Positions 54,493-57,844 of a stretch of DNA of 57,844 nt are shown here, in pieces. Under the pieces are notes generated by a model. It made no database searches, had not been told where the DNA came from, and was given only the letters and a program-made list of their open reading frames with translations. The stretch is taken from NCBI GenBank assembly GCA_002749065.1, contig PDTX01000013.1, positions 1 through 57,844 on the forward strand, in the 5' to 3' direction. The stretch is from Bacteroidia bacterium (GTDB lineage: Bacteria; Bacteroidota; Bacteroidia; Bacteroidales; CAJPTX01). The translations under genes and the position numbers were made by a program. The stretch's first letter is position 1. Every line of letters starts with the position of its first letter.

Positions 54493-54953
54493 TCCCCCGA
54501 AGCAGGACGAATTTGACCGCCTGCGACGCAAGGATAGATGGAAAGCAAAGTGAGCTACGATATTCTGCGCCCCCTTCTGGGTGCACCGGCCGGGAGCAAA
54601 TCGCTCCACGCCCCCTCGTGCGCTTTCCCGACGCAGAGCGATGTCTGCGTGGCCATACCCGCCGGTATGCCTATGTCCATGCGTGCGTCCATGCGCTCTC
54701 GCTAGCCCATGGACGTTAAACTCCCCTAATATCCCAACGATGCTCTAGCTAGGCTCCCCAGCGGAGACCTACGCGCCCCGGCGACAGGGCTTCCCCCGTC
54801 GCCAGCGGTCCACAGCGGACTGCGCAACTGCATGGCCCCCGGAAATACGGCAGGAGTCGCTACACCCCTGTCCCGGGGAGGTGTGCCAAATCCTTCATTA
54901 TCAGCATACGAGTACCCATTTTTTCATGTTCAATCAATAAAAATTACAGAGTA
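54493..54953 (+). ncRNA. Candidate structured RNA or long 5' leader upstream of nhaC
   Basis: After a good promoter the region is a chain of stem-loops: GCAGG/CCTGC, GCGCCC/GGGTGC, GGAGC/GCTCC, CATACC/GGTATG within a longer GAGCGATG/CATGCGCTC pair, CTCC/GGAG, GGCGAC/GTCGCC, GCGGTCC/GGACTGC and ACACC/GGTGT. No match to RNase P RNA, tmRNA, SRP RNA or a riboswitch class known to me is visible. It directly precedes a Na+/H+ antiporter gene. GC-rich DNA folds easily, so covariation is needed. Confidence 0.4.
54538..54705 (+). CDS. Possible 55-aa ORF inside the nhaC leader
   Basis: ATG preceded by AAGGAT, encoding MESKVSYDILRPLLGAPAG and ending in a Met/Ser/Arg-rich tail. It has a promoter and a ribosome-binding site, but no family is recognised and it overlaps the hairpins. 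It may be a leader peptide or chance. Confidence 0.25.
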   Translation: MESKVSYDILRPLLGAPAGSKSLHAPSCAFPTQSDVCVAIPAGMPMSMRASMRSR

Positions 54954-56288
54954 ATGAGCAAAGTTCAAGCGAATGGCTGGGCCCTCATCCCCTTCCTGTT
55001 GTTCGTGCTAAGCTACCTCGGCATCGGCATCGCGCTGGTGGCCCAGGGCGATCCCATGGGCTTCTACGGCTTCAAGGGCCCGATGGCGGTCTTCGTGGGC
55101 ATCATCCTGGCATTCATCATGCTGAAGGGCAGCGTGAACGAGAAGTTCGAGACCTTCGTCAGGGGCAGCGGCGACTCGAACATCATCACCATGTGCATAA
55201 TCTACATCCTGGCCGGGGCTTTCTCCGTGGTATCCAAGCAGATGGGCGGGGTGGACTCCACGGTGAACCTGGGCCTCTCGGTAATCCCACCGGACTACCT
55301 GGCCGCCGGGCTATTCATCATCTGCTCCTTCCTGTCCCTGGCCACGGGCACAGCCGTCGGGACCATCGCCGCTGTCGGCCCAGTGGCAGTCGGCCTGGCG
55401 CAGCACTCCGGCGTGAGCCTCCCGCTGATGATTGCCACCCTCATCGGCGGCGCGATGTTCGGCGATAACCTCTCGATTATCTCCGACACCACCATTGCCG
55501 CAACCCGCACCCAGGGCGTGGAGATGCGCGACAAATTCCGCGTAAACCTGGCGCTGGTCCTGCCGGTGGCCATCCTCACGGTGGTGCTGCTACTGGTCTT
55601 CGGCCGGCCGGTAAGCACGCCGGTAATTGAGGCGCAGAGCTACGACATCATCCAGGTCCTACCCTACGTCTTCGTGCTAGTCGCGGCGGTGCTCGGGATG
55701 AACGTGCTGCTGGTGCTGATCGGGGGGACCATCTTCTCTGGGATAATCGGCATGGCACAGGGGACCTTCAGCGTGCTGGAGTGGACCAACCACGCCTACG
55801 ACGGCTTCAACGGGATGTTCGAAATCTTCCTACTCTCGATGCTCACCGGCGGCCTGGCCAGCTTGGTGACCAAGGCCGGGGGCATGGAATGGCTCCTCAA
55901 CAAGATTAAACGTAGCGCCAAGAGCACCCGCTCGGCCGAGCTCGGCATCGGGACGCTCGCCCTGCTAACCGACACAGCCACAGCCAACAACACCATCGCC
56001 ATCATTATAGACGGGCCCATAGCGCGCGAGATGTCGGAGGAATACAAGGTGGATCCCCGGCGCGCCGCCTCCCTCCTCGACACCTTCTCCTGCGTGGGGC
56101 AAGGCCTCATCCCCTACGGCGCCCAGGCCCTCATCGCGTGCTCCTTCACCAATGGCCTCGTGAACCCCGTCGCACTCATCCCCTACGGCTGGTACCAAAT
56201 CGGGCTGGCCATCTTCCTAATCATCTCAATCTACGTCCCCTACGCGAACGGCTACATAAAAAGGCATCCCTGGGTGTGGAACCGCTAG
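54954..56288 (+). CDS. nhaC: NhaC-family Na+/H+ antiporter
   Basis: A 444-aa membrane protein with about eleven hydrophobic segments. NhaC-type features are SLATGTAVGTIAAVGPVAVG, GAMFGDNLSIISDTTIAATR with the transport Asp residues, LTDTATANNTIAIIIDGPIA and CVGQGLIPYGAQ. It exports Na+ in exchange for H+ and supports pH and salt tolerance. It is monocistronic, with an unusually long leader and a large palindrome after its stop codon. Confidence 0.92.
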   Translation: MSKVQANGWALIPFLLFVLSYLGIGIALVAQGDPMGFYGFKGPMAVFVGIILAFIMLKGSVNEKFETFVRGSGDSNIITMCIIYILAGAFSVVSKQMGGVDSTVNLGLSVIPPDYLAAGLFIICSFLSLATGTAVGTIAAVGPVAVGLAQHSGVSLPLMIATLIGGAMFGDNLSIISDTTIAATRTQGVEMRDKFRVNLALVLPVAILTVVLLLVFGRPVSTPVIEAQSYDIIQVLPYVFVLVAAVLGMNVLLVLIGGTIFSGIIGMAQGTFSVLEWTNHAYDGFNGMFEIFLLSMLTGGLASLVTKAGGMEWLLNKIKRSAKSTRSAELGIGTLALLTDTATANNTIAIIIDGPIAREMSEEYKVDPRRAASLLDTFSCVGQGLIPYGAQALIACSFTNGLVNPVALIPYGWYQIGLAIFLIISIYVPYANGYIKRHPWVWNR

Positions 56289-56310
56289 CCTAAGGGCTCA
56301 ACTCGCCTGA

Positions 56311-56348
56311 ACGGGGCAGCTGCAAAAAGCTTTTTGCAGCTGCCCTGT
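56311..56348 (+). terminator. 32-bp perfect palindrome after nhaC
   Basis: Arms GGGCAGCTGCAAAAAG and its exact complement at 56314-56345, extendable by three pairs including wobbles. There is no T run after it, but the centre is A5-GC-T5. It could act as a terminator, mRNA stabiliser or protein-binding site. Confidence 0.6.
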
Positions 56349-56481
56349 ATGCATAAAATAGTTCGCAATTAGCTGTTATTCAAGAGATTATATATCGCCA
56401 TCTGGCATTCACGCCCAGCATGTGCCCTAGCCAAAAAGAAGCCTCCCACCCATCGCGTTCCCACAACAGCGCAAAATAGCG

Positions 56482-56489
56482 TAGCTTTG
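56482..56489 (+). promoter_or_regulatory. -7 box TAGCTTTG of ddl
   Basis: Exact TAnnTTTG match 42 nt ahead of the ddl start codon. Confidence 0.55.
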
Positions 56490-56531
56490 CGGGGTGGAGA
56501 AGAAACATCCCCACCGCCAAAATTACGCAAA

Positions 56532-57527
56532 ATGAAGGAGAATAGGGGCAAGGCCGTGGCCATACTGGCTGGCGGAAATTCCGAGGAGCGACCCGTATCG
56601 CTAGCGTCCGCCAAGCAGATAAAGCTATGGCTAGAGAAAACGGAGTACATCCCGTACATCATTGATATTCAGGGATTTCAGTGGGAATATACCGAGGAGG
56701 ATGGGGCAATACACCCCTTCGACACATCGACATTCACCCTGCCAATCCCCGGCCGCACGGTACACTTCGCCGCCGCGCTAATCGCCACGCACGGCGACCC
56801 CGGCGAGAACGGCTTGCTGCAAGGGTACCTCGAGATGCGCGGCATACCCCACACAACGGGGGATGTGCTCGCCCAGAGCCTCTCATTCCACAAGGCCGCA
56901 TGCAAGAGGTACCTCCAGGGGCTCATCCCCATGGCACCATCCATCGAGCTAAACTCCGATAAGGAGCTGGATATGAGAACTATAGCCGAGGAGATTGGCT
57001 ACCCGCTATTCGTCAAGCCCACGGACAACGGCAGCAGCGTGGGGGTCTACATGGTGAAGGCAGAGGAAGAGCTGAAGGCAGCAGTGATCAAATCCCTCCA
57101 ATGCGGCGCTTCCATCCTGATAGAGAGGGCAATACGGGGGGTAGAGGTATCCTGCGGCATGGTTCACCTGGAGGGAAAAGACATCGTTTTCCCTATTACG
57201 CAGCTCATTGCCAAGGATGCAGAGTTCTTCGATTTTAAGAGCAAGTATAGCGGTGAGGCTCAAGAGATTACACCGGCTCCCATTCCAGAGGATACCGCCC
57301 AGAGGATTGCGGAGTACATGCGCATCGCCTACCACCAGCTCAGGCTGCGGGGAATGGCACGAGCCGAATTCATCATTGAGAACGGCACCCCCTACTTCCT
57401 CGAAATCAACACGGTACCGGGTATGACGGCCACCAGCATACTCCCGCAACAGGTCGCCGCCTACGGATGGACCATGGAAGACCTCCTCGCCCGGGTACTG
57501 AATGAGGTGACAAAAGAGCAGAAGTAG
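56532..57527 (+). CDS. ddl: D-alanine--D-alanine ligase
   Basis: A 331-aa ATP-grasp ligase making the D-Ala-D-Ala terminus of peptidoglycan. Motifs: AILAGGNSEERPVSLASAKQ, ALIATHGDPGENGLLQGYLE, YPLFVKPTDNGSSVGVYMVK, KYSGEAQEITPAPIP and FLEINTVPGMTATSILPQQ. The start is the ATG of MKENRGKAVAIL; the open frame upstream overlaps the promoter. Convergent with the rRNA operon. Confidence 0.95.
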   Translation: MKENRGKAVAILAGGNSEERPVSLASAKQIKLWLEKTEYIPYIIDIQGFQWEYTEEDGAIHPFDTSTFTLPIPGRTVHFAAALIATHGDPGENGLLQGYLEMRGIPHTTGDVLAQSLSFHKAACKRYLQGLIPMAPSIELNSDKELDMRTIAEEIGYPLFVKPTDNGSSVGVYMVKAEEELKAAVIKSLQCGASILIERAIRGVEVSCGMVHLEGKDIVFPITQLIAKDAEFFDFKSKYSGEAQEITPAPIPEDTAQRIAEYMRIAYHQLRLRGMARAEFIIENGTPYFLEINTVPGMTATSILPQQVAAYGWTMEDLLARVLNEVTKEQK

Positions 57528-57544
57528 CCCTCCAAGCCTCATTA

Positions 57545-57751
57545 TCAGCGATTCCGCCAATACCCGGCAAGCACCCAGCTTAGCGAATAAGCCACGACAT
57601 GCGGTGCAAAAAGCTGCTCCAGATTGTAAGTTGAGACCACTAGATACACCACCCCCAGCGCGCACAAGCCCAAACCCGCCCTCCCGGGGAGAGCCCAGCG
57701 TAGGGGCTGAAAGGCCCGGCTCCACCGTGCTTCTGAGCCCCCCCAACGCAA
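57545..57751 (-). CDS. Possible 68-aa hydrophobic ORF downstream of 5S rRNA
   Basis: Begins only with TTG and has no in-frame ATG. It encodes two hydrophobic stretches (LGLCALGVVYLVV and HVVAYSLSWVLAGYW), stops 17 nt from the convergent ddl gene, and starts in the T run of the rRNA terminator. No ribosome-binding site or family is recognised. Confidence 0.2.
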   Translation of the reverse strand: MRWGGSEARWSRAFQPLRWALPGRAGLGLCALGVVYLVVSTYNLEQLFAPHVVAYSLSWVLAGYWRNR

Positions 57752-57783
57752 AAAGCCCCGGCTCCCTCAGGGGGAGCCGGGGC
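57750..57783 (-). terminator. Intrinsic terminator of the rRNA operon
   Basis: GCCCCGGCTCCC and its complement form a 12-bp stem with a 5-nt loop, followed by TTTTT on the minus strand, just behind the 5S 3' end. Confidence 0.9.
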
Positions 57784-57792
57784 GATGGGGGG

Positions 57793-57844
57793 GGCGGCGA
57801 CCTACTCTCCCACGGGCCAGGCCGTAGTACCATCGGCGCGGGCG
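57793..57844 (-). rRNA. rrf: 5S ribosomal RNA, 3' part (partial)
   Basis: The minus strand reads GCCGATGGTACTACGG, then GTGGGAGAGTAGGTCGCCGC, the conserved 3' half of bacterial 5S rRNA. The rest, and presumably 23S and 16S, lie beyond the right edge. The exact 3' end may differ by a few nucleotides; a run of eight G follows on the plus strand. Confidence 0.92.

Noticed and set aside
54493..54953. RNase P RNA, tmRNA, SRP RNA or 6S RNA
   Set aside because: The conserved cores I looked for (GAGGAAAGTCC, the tRNA-like end of tmRNA, the SRP GGAA tetraloop context) are absent. I kept the region only as an unassigned structured leader.
57006..57833. 275-codon minus-strand frame over ddl and the 5S end
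   Set aside because: Antisense to ddl and running into rRNA; not a gene.

Overview
The window looks like a chromosome segment of a high-GC member of the Bacteroidota, most likely Bacteroidales and Porphyromonas/Tannerella-like. The evidence is as follows: three secreted proteins end in type IX secretion (T9SS) sorting domains; two carry BspA-type leucine-rich repeats plus Listeria-Bacteroides (InlB B-type) repeats; a rubredoxin, a Kdo synthase and an RND pump with a PII-like companion gene are present; and genes are preceded by the Bacteroidota -7 box TAnnTTTG, often with TTTG or TTG 19-21 nt upstream. Genus is inference; no 16S sequence is present, but the right edge enters a 5S rRNA gene.

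Layout. 1-1550: edge of a lipoprotein gene, then a small lower-GC block with DUF3408 and excisionase-like HTH genes typical of conjugative or mobilizable elements. 1551-2010: a gene-poor stretch with hairpins, a -7 box and a 13-nt G run. 2011-5808: a CASTOR/POLLUX-type ion channel and an AAA-ATPase/PD-(D/E)XK protein. 5967-9170: agmatinase, deoxyhypusine-synthase-like protein, trmD and a small membrane protein, all on the plus strand. 9210-18847: minus-strand genes for a PAP2 phosphatase, then the overlapping unit sensor-rarA-kdsA-cinA, and a calcium-type P-ATPase. 19212-29095: two large paralogous surface proteins (2199 and 938 aa) with near-identical terminators. The larger has an 11-nt homopolymer inside the coding sequence and an intrinsic terminator between its probable promoter region and its start codon. 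The smaller has 426-bp tandem repeats.

29362-35930: pgk with an ftsE-like gene, rubredoxin, kbl, a small conserved protein, an AT-rich membrane gene, a HEAT-like protein and plsY. 35927-40417: cdaA (c-di-AMP synthase), folP, a DUF1963 protein, a dihydroorotate-dehydrogenase-like flavoprotein and a YggS-type PLP protein. 40574-47189: a complete efflux operon (tetR, tolC-like, adaptor, RND permease, PII-like gene). 47406-57527: clpB, a DKNYY lipoprotein, an LRR/T9SS protein translationally close to an unrecognised helical-repeat protein, a roughly 460-nt structured leader before an NhaC antiporter, and ddl. 57793-57844: the 3' end of 5S rRNA.

Working together: most genes are housekeeping (cell wall, folate, LPS Kdo, tRNA modification, recombination, heat shock, ion homeostasis). 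The accessory biology is in the surface proteins, which show three signs of variable expression or structure: a coding homopolymer, a leader terminator, and long in-frame tandem repeats. The most promising undescribed elements are the leader attenuator of the 2199-aa protein, the structured RNA before nhaC, the G13 locus near the left end, and the agmatinase/deoxyhypusine-synthase-like pair. No function is proven here; family assignments are from motif reading alone.
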